Shown in pieces: positions 18,075 to 26,717 of a DNA stretch of 64,000 nt. Both the position numbers and the translations under genes were made by a program. The notes below the pieces were generated by a model. That model had not been told where the DNA came from and made no database searches. It was given only the letters and a program-made list of their open reading frames with translations. Numbering within the stretch: position 1 is the stretch's first letter; every line of letters begins with the position of its first letter. The DNA is from Treponema_C sp050320395. Lineage in GTDB: Bacteria > Spirochaetota > Spirochaetia > Treponematales > Treponemataceae. The DNA lies in NCBI RefSeq assembly GCF_050320395.1, contig NZ_CP144459.1, positions 1,488,001 through 1,552,000 of the forward strand, given 5' to 3'.

Positions 18075-18158
18075 GCCCGGATGGTGGAATTGGTAGACAC
18101 GCTAGTTTCAGGTACTAGAGCCTTCACGGGTGTGCAAGTTCAAGTCTTGTTCCGGGCA
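18075..18158 (+). tRNA. tRNA-Leu (CAG)
   Basis: Class II tRNA of 84 nt. The acceptor GCCCGGA pairs with TCCGGGC, with discriminator A at 18158. The anticodon stem CTAGT/ACTAG encloses a 7-nt loop with CAG at 18109-18111, reading CUG. D-loop TGG and T-loop GTTCAAGTC are present. No CCA is encoded. A short T run follows (18159-18164). Confidence 0.96.
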
Positions 18159-18230
18159 TTTTTAATCTATTTTGCTGTTTTTTATTCGGTAACTCTGGAT
18201 TTTTTTTTATAAGTAGGGTATTCTGTTATC

Positions 18231-18554
18231 ATGAATCACAAACACGGTCCCAAGTTTTTTTGTGAATTTTGTGATACGGAAGTCCCCCTGAATGCACGTC
18301 TTTGTCCTAAATGCGGCCGATTTTTTGCCTCGGTTCGCTGCCCCAATTGCGGTCATACGGGAGAACATGCGGCTTTTAAAAAGGGCTGTCCCAAATGCGG
18401 TTATGCGATGAGAACGGCCGATGAGGAGCCTTTATCGGAACGGACGGAGAAAAAGCGGAAAAAAAACGACGATCCGCTTCCGCCGTGGATATATGCCGCA
18501 ATACTCGTATTGCTTGCTCTTGTTTTAAAGATTTTATACGACTTCTTGCGCTGA
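18231..18554 (+). CDS. Double zinc-ribbon protein with C-terminal membrane anchor
   Basis: A 107-aa protein. Two zinc ribbons are seen in residues 10-62: CEFC...CPKC and CPNC...CPKC. A lysine-rich stretch follows and then a single C-terminal transmembrane helix (about residues 83-103, IYAAILVLLALVLKILY). It is probably a tail-anchored protein with the ribbons in the cytoplasm. No ribosome-binding site is visible. Instead a TATTCT -10-like box (18219-18224) lies 6 nt before the ATG, which suggests a leaderless mRNA. It is convergent with alr, 7 bp apart. Function unknown; zinc ribbons of this size often mediate protein or nucleic-acid contacts. Confidence 0.75.
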   Translation: MNHKHGPKFFCEFCDTEVPLNARLCPKCGRFFASVRCPNCGHTGEHAAFKKGCPKCGYAMRTADEEPLSERTEKKRKKNDDPLPPWIYAAILVLLALVLKILYDFLR

Positions 18555-18561
18555 ACAATCA

Positions 18562-19716
18562 CTACGGGACGATAATACGCGGTACACGGGCCGAAATTCC
18601 GGTTAATATTTCATAGCTTATCATATCGGCAATTTTTGCCACTTCATCGGCTCCGCAGCAGTTTTTTTGACAGCCGAATATATACGCATCATCCCATCTT
18701 TCAATTTCATCTTCAAGACCTATATCGACCATACACTGATCCATACAAATACGGCCGACTACCGGATAGTTTTTACCCCTGATGTTTACATGTAAGCCCG
18801 GACAAAGGCGGCGGGGAATACCGTCTCCGTAACCGATTCCTAGGGTTGCAATACGTGTTTTTTGCGCGGCGGTCCAGGTTCTTCCGTATGAAACGGAATC
18901 CCCCTTTTCAACCGTTTTTATACCGACTACGGATGCCGTCAATTCCATAACCGGCTTTAAATTAAAGCTTGTTCGGCATTCCGCGGCCTGCTCGGACGGG
19001 AAATACCCGTATACAAGAATGCCGGTGCGCACCATATCGAAGACGGCATTCGGATACATAAGGGTCCCTCCCGAGGCCGAACAGTGCAGTATGCCCGGAT
19101 TAATACCGGCTTTTTTTACCGCTTCGACACTGTCCCTGAACAGGCGAATCTGTCTTTGCGTATACTCAATATCTTCCGGCTCAAGGGAATCCGAGACGCA
19201 AAGATGAGTACACATGCCGGCCAAATACAGATTTTCGCAGCGGTTAATATATGAAGCTAAAAAAGCGGCATCTTCGCTTTTGCAGCCGATGCGCCCCATG
19301 CCCGTATCTATTTTAAGGTGAACGGGAAACTTATGTACCGCGGCACCGGTATCCCGCATTGCCTGTACGTAGGACGCGGCACTTTTATTGAGCGCGTCAA
19401 TATACTCCGTATCGCATACAAAGGGGGTTAAATTTCCGCGCACCGCTTCGGGAATTTCTTCGGGAACGGTTAAACCGAAAAGTAAAATGGGTTCTTTTAT
19501 TTCGGCGTCGCGCAGGCGGCGGCCTTCGGCAACCGAAGAAACGGCAAGACAGTCCGCCCCCGATTCCACCGCTTTACGCGCAACTATAATGTCTCCGTGT
19601 CCGTATGCATTCGCTTTAACCGACACGCACAGCTTTGCTTTTCCTATATTTTTTTTAATTTGCCGTATATTATGTTCCAAATTGGAAAGATAAATGCGAG
19701 CTTGATTTCCCTTCAT
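18562..19716 (-). CDS. alr: Alanine racemase
   Basis: PLP enzyme making D-alanine for peptidoglycan. I choose the ATG at 19716 (384 aa): an AAAGGA lies 11 nt upstream and the protein then begins MKGNQARIYLSNLEHN, the normal Alr N-terminus. The frame continues to 19833, but that would add a hydrophobic leader foreign to the family. The PLP lysine is K34 in VSVKANAYGHG. The C-terminal catalytic tyrosine sits in VSYGRTW, and the IGYGDGIPRRL motif is present. It is probably monocistronic and divergent from the lipoprotein gene at 19869. Confidence 0.95.
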   Translation of the reverse strand: MKGNQARIYLSNLEHNIRQIKKNIGKAKLCVSVKANAYGHGDIIVARKAVESGADCLAVSSVAEGRRLRDAEIKEPILLFGLTVPEEIPEAVRGNLTPFVCDTEYIDALNKSAASYVQAMRDTGAAVHKFPVHLKIDTGMGRIGCKSEDAAFLASYINRCENLYLAGMCTHLCVSDSLEPEDIEYTQRQIRLFRDSVEAVKKAGINPGILHCSASGGTLMYPNAVFDMVRTGILVYGYFPSEQAAECRTSFNLKPVMELTASVVGIKTVEKGDSVSYGRTWTAAQKTRIATLGIGYGDGIPRRLCPGLHVNIRGKNYPVVGRICMDQCMVDIGLEDEIERWDDAYIFGCQKNCCGADEVAKIADMISYEILTGISARVPRIIVP

Positions 19717-19813
19717 GCAGAACAGCATCCTTTTATACAGATTATTCTCTACATGATAATAAAACCCGACATTCATTGCAAGTAAAAAAAGCAAAAAAAT
19801 AAATAATTTGATA

Positions 19814-19842
19814 TTGAAATTCATAGCCTTCAAGGGTACAAT
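19814..19842 (+). promoter_or_regulatory. Sigma-70 promoter of the 19869 lipoprotein gene
   Basis: TTGAAA at 19814-19819 and TACAAT at 19837-19842 are separated by 17 nt. The expected start is near 19849, about 20 nt before the ATG. It should drive the lipoprotein gene and thrC. Confidence 0.65.
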
Positions 19843-19868
19843 GAAGAAAAATACATACGGGGTTTTAT

Positions 19869-20993
19869 ATGACTATACCTGATTTCCGTTGCAAAACAAA
19901 ATTTTATACAAGCATGAGCGCCGCTACGGTATGCGGTATACTTTTATTTTTTATATCCTGCGTATCCGTACCTGACAAAAAGGACGATTCCTATGCGCAG
20001 GAAGCTGCACGTGCGCTTACCGAAGAAACCGCTGAAAGCGAAACGGAGGGCCTTATATCGCCGGATGATACCCGCGAAATAAAAAAACCTTCGGGTAAAA
20101 AAACGTCGGGAGCCGAAGCAAAAAAGCTTACCGTCATATATGAGGAAGAAAAAACCGAAGCTCCCGACCTGCTCGGCGAGTATAAAACCCTGCTTGAAGG
20201 CTTGAATCTCCGATCGGATAAGGCGCCGCCCCCCGTAAAAAACGGCAATACCTTTGCTTCGGACTTTTCGGTTTTAGTAACGGATGCTCGGGACATGCCC
20301 GTCCAAGGGGTAAGCATTACCGTAAAATATCCTTCGGATAATTTAAACGGCACCATTGTATTCGCCTCGGAAGATATAATCAGCGATGAAGAAGGCAGGG
20401 CTTTTTTTACCAGTCCCCTTCCCGAGTTTTCCTGTTTATCCGAAATTCTGTTTTACATCAGTCCGGAAAAAACCGATGAAGCCGTTCTTTCCTATGCGGA
20501 AGAAATTGCTTTACGTATGCCCTACCGCGTATACACGGATAAAACGCATAAAACGATTTCGGTGTCCGTTTTGGACTATAATCAATCCGGAAAACCCGTA
20601 CGCTCCAACAGCTTTTCATCCTCGGCTTTTTTAAAAGCTTTGTACAAAAAGGGATTCCGCAGGGCCGGCAATGCGGATTTTATAGATGAAATAAACGGCG
20701 GCAAAACCGACCTTTTATATAAAAACGCCGCGGCCTTATTCAGAGGGACGGTCGATTATTTAATTTTCGGTACGGTAAAATATAAAAATCCTGTTGAACA
20801 AACTGCCGACGGCTTATACGGCGTTACGCTGACGGCCGAACTTTCCGTTATGGACATGAAAAGCGGCGCCCTTATTTTAAATACTTCGCAGGATTTTTTT
20901 GCACAGGATAAGGGAGAATGGCAGCTTTTGGACGGTATACGCAACAATATGATCGGACCGGCTTTAGCCGACTTTTTATATTATAACTTTTAA
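19869..20993 (+). CDS. Putative lipoprotein of unknown function
   Basis: A 374-aa protein. The N-terminus has a basic segment, a hydrophobic core (ATVCGILLFFISC) and a cysteine at about residue 31 in a spirochaete-style lipobox, so it is probably an envelope lipoprotein. Residues 40-105 are charged and disordered-looking. A beta-rich domain follows (about 130-230), with VLVTDARDMPVQGVSITVKYP resembling a carboxypeptidase-regulatory/Ig-like strand pattern. The C-terminal 120 residues (ALFRGTVDYLIFGTV...SVMDMKSGALI) resemble the LpoB/CsgG-like fold by pattern only. It shares a strand with thrC, 19 nt downstream. Function unknown. Confidence 0.65.
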   Translation: MTIPDFRCKTKFYTSMSAATVCGILLFFISCVSVPDKKDDSYAQEAARALTEETAESETEGLISPDDTREIKKPSGKKTSGAEAKKLTVIYEEEKTEAPDLLGEYKTLLEGLNLRSDKAPPPVKNGNTFASDFSVLVTDARDMPVQGVSITVKYPSDNLNGTIVFASEDIISDEEGRAFFTSPLPEFSCLSEILFYISPEKTDEAVLSYAEEIALRMPYRVYTDKTHKTISVSVLDYNQSGKPVRSNSFSSSAFLKALYKKGFRRAGNADFIDEINGGKTDLLYKNAAALFRGTVDYLIFGTVKYKNPVEQTADGLYGVTLTAELSVMDMKSGALILNTSQDFFAQDKGEWQLLDGIRNNMIGPALADFLYYNF

Positions 20994-21012
20994 AATCGAC
21001 AGGAATTGCCTT

Positions 21013-22434
21013 ATGGAATACACGGATACAAGAGACGGTTCCGTCAGAACCGATTTAAAAACGGCCGTATTAAGCGGAATGAATCCGGCAACGGGGGGCC
21101 TCTATATTCCCGTACGTATACCGCGTCTTGACGATGCTCTTTTAAATAAATGCTACGGTCCCTCGTTCAGGGACGTTGCCTTTGAAACGGCAAAGTTATA
21201 CTGCGCAGATGAAATTCCCGATTCGGATTTGCAGGAAATCATTGCGGACTGCTACCCCTTTAATGCCCCCGTCGTTCCCGTAGATCCGGTAACCTATATT
21301 CTGGAATTGTTTCACGGTCCCACCTGTGCCTTTAAAGATTTCGGGGCGCGTTTTATGGCCCGTCTCATGGCATATTTTAACCGTGAAGAAAAAAAGCCCT
21401 TGCATATTTTGGTTGCAACTTCAGGAGATACGGGAAGCGCGGTCGGAAGCGCCTTTTCGGGAGTTGAGGGGATAAACGTAACGATTTTATATCCGAAGGG
21501 AAAAATCAGCTACTTACAGGAAAAACAGCTTTCAACTTTTACGGGCAATGTCCGTTCCCTGGCAGTGGAAGGCAACTTCGACGACTGTCAACGCCTGGTA
21601 AAAACGGCCTTCACCGACACCGCTTTAAGAAAAAAATTCAGGCTTTCATCGGCAAACTCAATCAACATAGCACGGCTTTTACCCCAAAGCTTCTATTACG
21701 TATATGCCGCCCTTTCCGTAAAATGCCGCAGTTTGCACGACAATAAAATAGAAAATCCGTCAATCATCGCCATTGTTCCTTCCGGCAACTTCGGAAATCT
21801 GACTTCAGGCTTAATCGCTCAAAAAATGGGTGCTCCCATTACGGGATTTGTTGCGGCAACAAATGTCAATAAAACCGTTCCGGACTGGCTTGCGAGCGGA
21901 CGGTACGAACCGCGCGAATCGAAGTCTACCCTTTCAAACGCTATGGATGTAGGGGCTCCGAGCAATCACGAGCGTATAACGGCTATGTATACTCGCGATG
22001 AATTAAAACAATTTGTCGCTTCTTATTGGACCGATGATGAAGGAACCCTCGAAGGTATTGCATCATGCCATGAACGCACCGGCTATATTATAGACCCCCA
22101 CGGAGCGGTAGGATGGCAGGCATGGTACAATATACGAAAGGGCGCCATGCTCAAGCTTATGTCGGGTTTTCCCAACAGCAGTGAAAATCCCGGCTTGACG
22201 GCGAATATTCCGTTTTGGGCCCAAAGCATCTTGGATAACAAGGCGGTCGGTATTGTACTTGAAACCGCACATCCTGCAAAATTCGGAGAAACGGTCAAAC
22301 GGGCGACGGGACGCGAACCGGCTATCCCCGACCGTTTGGAAAAAATACTCAATTTACCCGACAGATCCGTTTCGATAAAAAACGATTACGCGGAATTTTC
22401 AAAATGGCTGCAAAAAAATTTATCGGGTTATTGA
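21013..22434 (+). CDS. thrC: Threonine synthase
   Basis: PLP enzyme converting O-phosphohomoserine to threonine, 473 aa. The N-terminus (YTDTRDGSVRTDLKTAVLSGM, GGLYIP) is that of the long bacterial/fungal ThrC class. The PLP lysine is K108 in TCAFKDFGARF. The SGDTGSAVGSAF and phosphate-binding PSGNFGN motifs are present. Ribosome-binding site AGGA lies at about 21000. No other threonine-pathway gene is nearby, so the operon link with the upstream lipoprotein looks like simple co-transcription. Confidence 0.95.
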   Translation: MEYTDTRDGSVRTDLKTAVLSGMNPATGGLYIPVRIPRLDDALLNKCYGPSFRDVAFETAKLYCADEIPDSDLQEIIADCYPFNAPVVPVDPVTYILELFHGPTCAFKDFGARFMARLMAYFNREEKKPLHILVATSGDTGSAVGSAFSGVEGINVTILYPKGKISYLQEKQLSTFTGNVRSLAVEGNFDDCQRLVKTAFTDTALRKKFRLSSANSINIARLLPQSFYYVYAALSVKCRSLHDNKIENPSIIAIVPSGNFGNLTSGLIAQKMGAPITGFVAATNVNKTVPDWLASGRYEPRESKSTLSNAMDVGAPSNHERITAMYTRDELKQFVASYWTDDEGTLEGIASCHERTGYIIDPHGAVGWQAWYNIRKGAMLKLMSGFPNSSENPGLTANIPFWAQSILDNKAVGIVLETAHPAKFGETVKRATGREPAIPDRLEKILNLPDRSVSIKNDYAEFSKWLQKNLSGY

Positions 22435-22455
22435 TATACAGCGCACATAAAGTAC

Positions 22456-22487
22456 TTGACACTTTTAACGCTTTTTGCTAATATAAT
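22456..22487 (+). promoter_or_regulatory. Sigma-70 promoter of tRNA-Gly
   Basis: TTGACA is at 22456-22461. Two overlapping -10 candidates exist: TAATAT (22479-22484) at the ideal 17-nt spacing, and a perfect TATAAT (22482-22487) at 20 nt. Transcription would start near 22491, about 25 nt before the tRNA. Confidence 0.75.
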
Positions 22488-22515
22488 TTTCAGCCGTTTT
22501 ACCGAACGGTGCTTT

Positions 22516-22587
<72 letters not shown>

Positions 22588-22602
22588 CTATCCTTTACAG
22601 TC

Positions 22603-23463
22603 TTATTTTACGCGGGTTCCGATATTGTCAAAATCGTCAATATCCATGGTTTCGAGCTTTTTATAAATTGAAGGTTCCCTAAAGCGTGCGCGTCCGTTCC
22701 GCGGGGGATATACAATCGAGTTGTGCGCCCGTATTTCGGCTTCCAAGTCGGCAACGGCCGAAGGCTTTAAAAGCGGCTCTCCGAATACCAGTATATCGGC
22801 TGCGCGCGCTCCTTCAGGCAGGGAAACGAGTTTTTCCGGATTACGCACATAGGTACGCCTTCCTGTCGCACAGGTATAAACACTGTCTCCTATTTTTATA
22901 TATTTATCTATGAGTACGGGTTCATCCGAAACCGCTGCGGCGCCGATACGCAGTTCCGCCCTTTCTTCGGTAAAATCGGCCTTTGTTATCCAATAGCGGA
23001 TTTTATATACCGTTTTAAAATCATCGGAAGTATAAAAGCCTGCAATTTCGCGCGCAGCGGGTACGTTTTCCGTTGTAAAATCGTTTCGGTTGTTTTCGGG
23101 CCGCCAAAAGGTTCCGCCCGGAACCCGGTGAGAAGTCCAAAATTCGGCATAGATACCGCCGTTAACAAGAGCAAGAGGCATACTTGCCGCTTCTTTCCCC
23201 GGCGGATAGGGTCCGTCGTAATAGTAGCGGTAAAAGGGCTTTAAAACGATTTTTGTTTGTGCCGAATCGAAACCGTCAAAGTATACAAAACGCTCGCTGT
23301 TTTCCCAAATACCTGCAAATTCCGATTTTTCCCGGGAACCGTCCGTACTTGAAACGGAATCGTTTAGTATATCGGCATCCTGCGCACACAGCGCATACAC
23401 AAGCAAGAGAGAGCACAAAATACCGATACATCTTGGCTTTTTTGCCGAAAAAAACAGACCCAT
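22603..23463 (-). CDS. Secreted protein of unknown function
   Basis: A 286-aa protein from the ATG at 23463, which gives a clean signal peptide (basic KKPR, hydrophobic GILCSLLLVYALC, cleavage near AQ-DAD at about 28). A TTG at 23523 in frame would add 20 residues and bring the start within 2 nt of the upstream gene's stop; I consider it less likely because the ATG gives a normal n-region. The mature protein is rich in aromatic and beta-strand patterns (ERFVYFDGFDSAQTKIVLKPFYRYYYDG) and ends in DIDDFDNIGTRVK. I do not recognise a family. It is downstream of, and probably transcribed with, the acyl-CoA synthetase gene. Confidence 0.6.
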   Translation of the reverse strand: MGLFFSAKKPRCIGILCSLLLVYALCAQDADILNDSVSSTDGSREKSEFAGIWENSERFVYFDGFDSAQTKIVLKPFYRYYYDGPYPPGKEAASMPLALVNGGIYAEFWTSHRVPGGTFWRPENNRNDFTTENVPAAREIAGFYTSDDFKTVYKIRYWITKADFTEERAELRIGAAAVSDEPVLIDKYIKIGDSVYTCATGRRTYVRNPEKLVSLPEGARAADILVFGEPLLKPSAVADLEAEIRAHNSIVYPPRNGRARFREPSIYKKLETMDIDDFDNIGTRVK

Positions 23464-23524
23464 ATCCACAGTATCGGCACAATAAGTACGGCGCAAAAGC
23501 CGTTTTACCGTGCCGCATTTCAAA

Positions 23525-25462
23525 CTATTTAGTAAAGAGCTTATCGATACGGTCCTGATACAGCTCGGTTATTTTATGACGCATAATTTCCTGTTTTATC
23601 GAGAGTTCCCGGCCGATTTCAAAACTGTCGGGCAAAAGTTCAAAGCTGTAAATGTATTCGCAGGGGCGAAAACCGGTTGATATATGAATGCGGTGTTTGA
23701 TTTCTCTTTGAATCAATTTATGCACCAGAGGGTTTTGAAGTAAATCGTTATAATCAAGATAAAAAAGCATGTGTTCCGAGGCAAAAGCGCAGAGGGCATC
23801 TTTATTGGGAACAATGAGGGCTCCCAAATACCGCCGATCATGACCGGTTACAAAGGCGCTTTCTATATAGGCACTTGCAATAAGAGCTTTTTCCAAGCCC
23901 ATGGGCTCGATATTTTCTCCGCCGGAAAGTACAATCGTATCCTTTGCCCGTCCGGTGATTTTAATTTCATTATCCAAGCTGAGCATTCCCAAATCGCCGG
24001 TATTGAGCCATCCGTCCTTATCGATAATTTCAGCGGTTAAATCGGGTCTCTTATAATATCCCTTCATAATCTGCTCGCCGCGGGCAAAAATCAAGCCCCG
24101 ATGGCCGGGAGGAAGCTCAATACTTGTGTCGGTTTCATCACGAATGCTTATGGAAGCGGAAGGATATACTATTCCGACGCAGCCGGGGCGGGGTTTTACA
24201 CAGTCACGGACGGAAAGAACGGGGGCGGCTTCGGTGATACCGTAGCCTTCAAGTAAGGTAAGATTGATTGCACGATAAAAATCGTCTATGTCCGGCGGTA
24301 AAGCTCCTCCGCCGGATATGGCTGCGGTAAGACGGCCTCCCAGCTTTTTTTTGATTTTTCGGTATACGAATATGTCGCCGAGGGCATAGAGGGGCAATAA
24401 GGCCATATAGGGGAAGATTCCCACGCAAAAATCCCGAGCCCGTGACTTTTGAACATAGCTGCACACACGCCCGGAAATATGTTCTTTAGCCCATGCAAAG
24501 CGCTTTCCCACTCCGATAAAAAAAGTAAACAGAGCCAAACTTAAACCGCCTTCTTTACGTACGGCACGCCATACACCGTTCGCAAAGGCTTCCCACAGGC
24601 GCGGCACACCGCACATCCACTGGGGTTTTATAACTTCCAAATCCGCCATCATAATGCCCGATGCGGGTTTTGAATAGGCTATGCCGCTTTTGAGGGTTAT
24701 CGCAATATATTGAATGACGCGCTCAAAGCTGTGCCATACGGGCAATACGCTGAGCCACATATCTCCGGGCTTTACGGTTAAAACCCTGCCGACAACTTCC
24801 AATTGTGCCATGTAGTTGCGGTGTGTAAGCATAACGCCCTTAGGGATATTTGTAGTCCCCGATGTAAAAATAATCGTTGCAAGATCGGAACCTTGAATAT
24901 CGTTCATGTTTTTTTCGATTTCCGCTCGGCGTGCATGCCCCATTTTTTTACCGCGAGACATTAAGCTGCGGTAATCGTATACATGAAGACCCGCACAAAC
25001 TCCCCTATCGATTTCATCGTATGCCAAATCTTCAAATACGACGGCCGTTTTTAAAAGCGGCGGCTTTTGCTGAAGCACCTTATCGAGCTGAGCCATGTTT
25101 TCGAAAATACCGTAAGAACAATCGGCAAAAGAAATAATATACTGTAACTCTGCGGCGGAGGAATCGCATCCGCGCGGAACGTCAACCGCACCCAAGGATA
25201 AGAGGGCAAAATCGGCAATAAGCCATTCTTTACGGTTGTCGGAAATTAAAGCGGTATGAGTTCCCTTTGTAATGCCGATACTTTTTAATGCAAGGGCAAA
25301 AGAAAGGATTTCTTCATAAATCGTTTTAAAGCTGTATGAGCGAAAAACTCCGTGCTTATCTTTTGAAGCTTGGGCCGTTAAATCGGGGCAGATTTCCGCA
25401 CGCGACTTAAATAAAAGCGGCAGGTTTACCGGCAATGTCGTGTCTATAAACTCTCTTTCCAT
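23525..25462 (-). CDS. Long-chain fatty acid-CoA ligase (AMP-forming)
   Basis: A 645-aa adenylate-forming enzyme activating fatty acids with ATP and CoA. The ATP/AMP motif is IIFTSGTTNIPKGVMLTHRN at about 195-215, followed by LLEGYGITEAAPV near 405 and LNTGDLG near 485. The C-terminal lysine region (GGENIEP, VPNKDALC) fits the family. The central segment with several hydrophobic stretches (ALFTFFIGVG, GIFPYMALLPLYALGDIFVY) matches membrane-associated long-chain ligases of the FadD15 type. A TATAAT on the minus strand (25478-25473) lies 10 nt from the ATG and no ribosome-binding site is seen, so the leader is very short. Confidence 0.9.
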   Translation of the reverse strand: MEREFIDTTLPVNLPLLFKSRAEICPDLTAQASKDKHGVFRSYSFKTIYEEILSFALALKSIGITKGTHTALISDNRKEWLIADFALLSLGAVDVPRGCDSSAAELQYIISFADCSYGIFENMAQLDKVLQQKPPLLKTAVVFEDLAYDEIDRGVCAGLHVYDYRSLMSRGKKMGHARRAEIEKNMNDIQGSDLATIIFTSGTTNIPKGVMLTHRNYMAQLEVVGRVLTVKPGDMWLSVLPVWHSFERVIQYIAITLKSGIAYSKPASGIMMADLEVIKPQWMCGVPRLWEAFANGVWRAVRKEGGLSLALFTFFIGVGKRFAWAKEHISGRVCSYVQKSRARDFCVGIFPYMALLPLYALGDIFVYRKIKKKLGGRLTAAISGGGALPPDIDDFYRAINLTLLEGYGITEAAPVLSVRDCVKPRPGCVGIVYPSASISIRDETDTSIELPPGHRGLIFARGEQIMKGYYKRPDLTAEIIDKDGWLNTGDLGMLSLDNEIKITGRAKDTIVLSGGENIEPMGLEKALIASAYIESAFVTGHDRRYLGALIVPNKDALCAFASEHMLFYLDYNDLLQNPLVHKLIQREIKHRIHISTGFRPCEYIYSFELLPDSFEIGRELSIKQEIMRHKITELYQDRIDKLFTK

Positions 25463-25538
25463 ATTGAGTTGTATTATATATCAAAATATAAAAAATTTCA
25501 TAGACTTGACAAAAAAAAAATGTTAAAATGCAATATAT

Positions 25539-26717
25539 ATGGCTGACTGCATCTATCTTGTTAAATTGGGCGAATTGACTTTAAAAGGGACGAATATCCG
25601 CCTTTTTGAAAAAAAACTGATTGATAATACAAAGACTTATCTTAAACACACAAAGGTACGCATAGCTTTGCGCGCCGGCAGAATGTATATAGAAGGCGAT
25701 GAAACTTATGCCGAAGACATCGAATATGCGCTCAAGCATCTTATCGGTATAAGCGGCTGGGCGCGTGCACGTATATGCGAAAAAAATATCGATGCCGTTA
25801 AAAAAGCCGTCTTTGAAGAAGCGCGGGCGGCAAAAGAAGCGGGAGTAAAAACTTTTAAAATAGAAGCGCGAAGAAGCGATAAAAATTTTCCGCTTACCTC
25901 CTATGAGATTTGCCGCGAAGCCGCTTCGCCGGTTTGCGATGCGCAATTGCTTGATGTAGACGTTCACCGTCCCGACTTGACCGTACACGTGGAAGTACGA
26001 GAGCGCTGCTTTGTCTACGGAAATGCGCACAAAGCAAACCGCGGTCTTCCGGTCGGAACGGGCGGTAAAGGGCTTCTTTTGCTTTCAGGCGGTATCGATT
26101 CGCCGGTTGCCGGTTACCGTATGCTCAGGCGCGGCATGAGCATGGAGGCCGTATATTTTCACGCTTATCCTTATACTTCGGACGAAGCAAAAAAGAAAAC
26201 CGAAGATTTGGCAGCCGTATTGGCGCGCTATGCCCTCTTTATGCGTATGCATATCGTGTCTTTTACCGAAGTGCAAATGCGCATAAAACAGGCGGGACCG
26301 GAAAACTGGTCTACAATGCTGCTTCGTATGTGCATGATGAAAGCTGCAAGCGCAATTGCCCGTAAAGTCCGCGCCTCATGCCTTATAAGCGGAGAAAGCT
26401 TGGGTCAGGTTGCAAGCCAAACAATCGAAAACTTAAGCGTTACCGAAAGCGCAGGGGATATTCCTCTTTTACGGCCGCTTATCGGCATGGATAAAGAAGA
26501 GATAACGGAAACCGCAGTTGCAATCGGTACCTACGAAACTTCGATTTTGCCCTACGAAGACTGCTGCGTTTTATTTGCCCCCAAACATCCGGTACTGCGC
26601 GGAACCCTTGAAGAAGCGCGCCTGCTCTATGAAAAACTCGACTGCGCCTCCCTTATAGAAAAAGCCGTCAGCGAACGGGAAGTAAAAACTTTTTCGGTAC
26701 AAAGGGATAAAAATTGA
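25539..26717 (+). CDS. thiI: tRNA 4-thiouridine synthase ThiI (no rhodanese domain)
   Basis: Adenylates U8 of tRNA and transfers sulfur to make 4-thiouridine. The 392-aa protein has an N-terminal ferredoxin-like part and THUMP domain (to about 165), then the PP-loop pyrophosphatase with SGGIDSP at about 183-189 and a later GESLGQVASQT motif. The C-terminal rhodanese domain of the E. coli protein is missing, as in Bacillus and other short forms, so sulfur must come from a separate cysteine desulfurase. No ribosome-binding site is evident. Upstream, a TTGACA (25506-25511) runs into an A10 tract with TAAAAT at 25524-25529. It overlaps the next gene by 4 nt. Confidence 0.95.
   Translation: MADCIYLVKLGELTLKGTNIRLFEKKLIDNTKTYLKHTKVRIALRAGRMYIEGDETYAEDIEYALKHLIGISGWARARICEKNIDAVKKAVFEEARAAKEAGVKTFKIEARRSDKNFPLTSYEICREAASPVCDAQLLDVDVHRPDLTVHVEVRERCFVYGNAHKANRGLPVGTGGKGLLLLSGGIDSPVAGYRMLRRGMSMEAVYFHAYPYTSDEAKKKTEDLAAVLARYALFMRMHIVSFTEVQMRIKQAGPENWSTMLLRMCMMKAASAIARKVRASCLISGESLGQVASQTIENLSVTESAGDIPLLRPLIGMDKEEITETAVAIGTYETSILPYEDCCVLFAPKHPVLRGTLEEARLLYEKLDCASLIEKAVSEREVKTFSVQRDKN

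Noticed and set aside
17988..18212. An open frame of 74 codons across the tRNA-Leu gene
   Set aside because: It covers the promoter and a well-formed tRNA, and its protein looks random.
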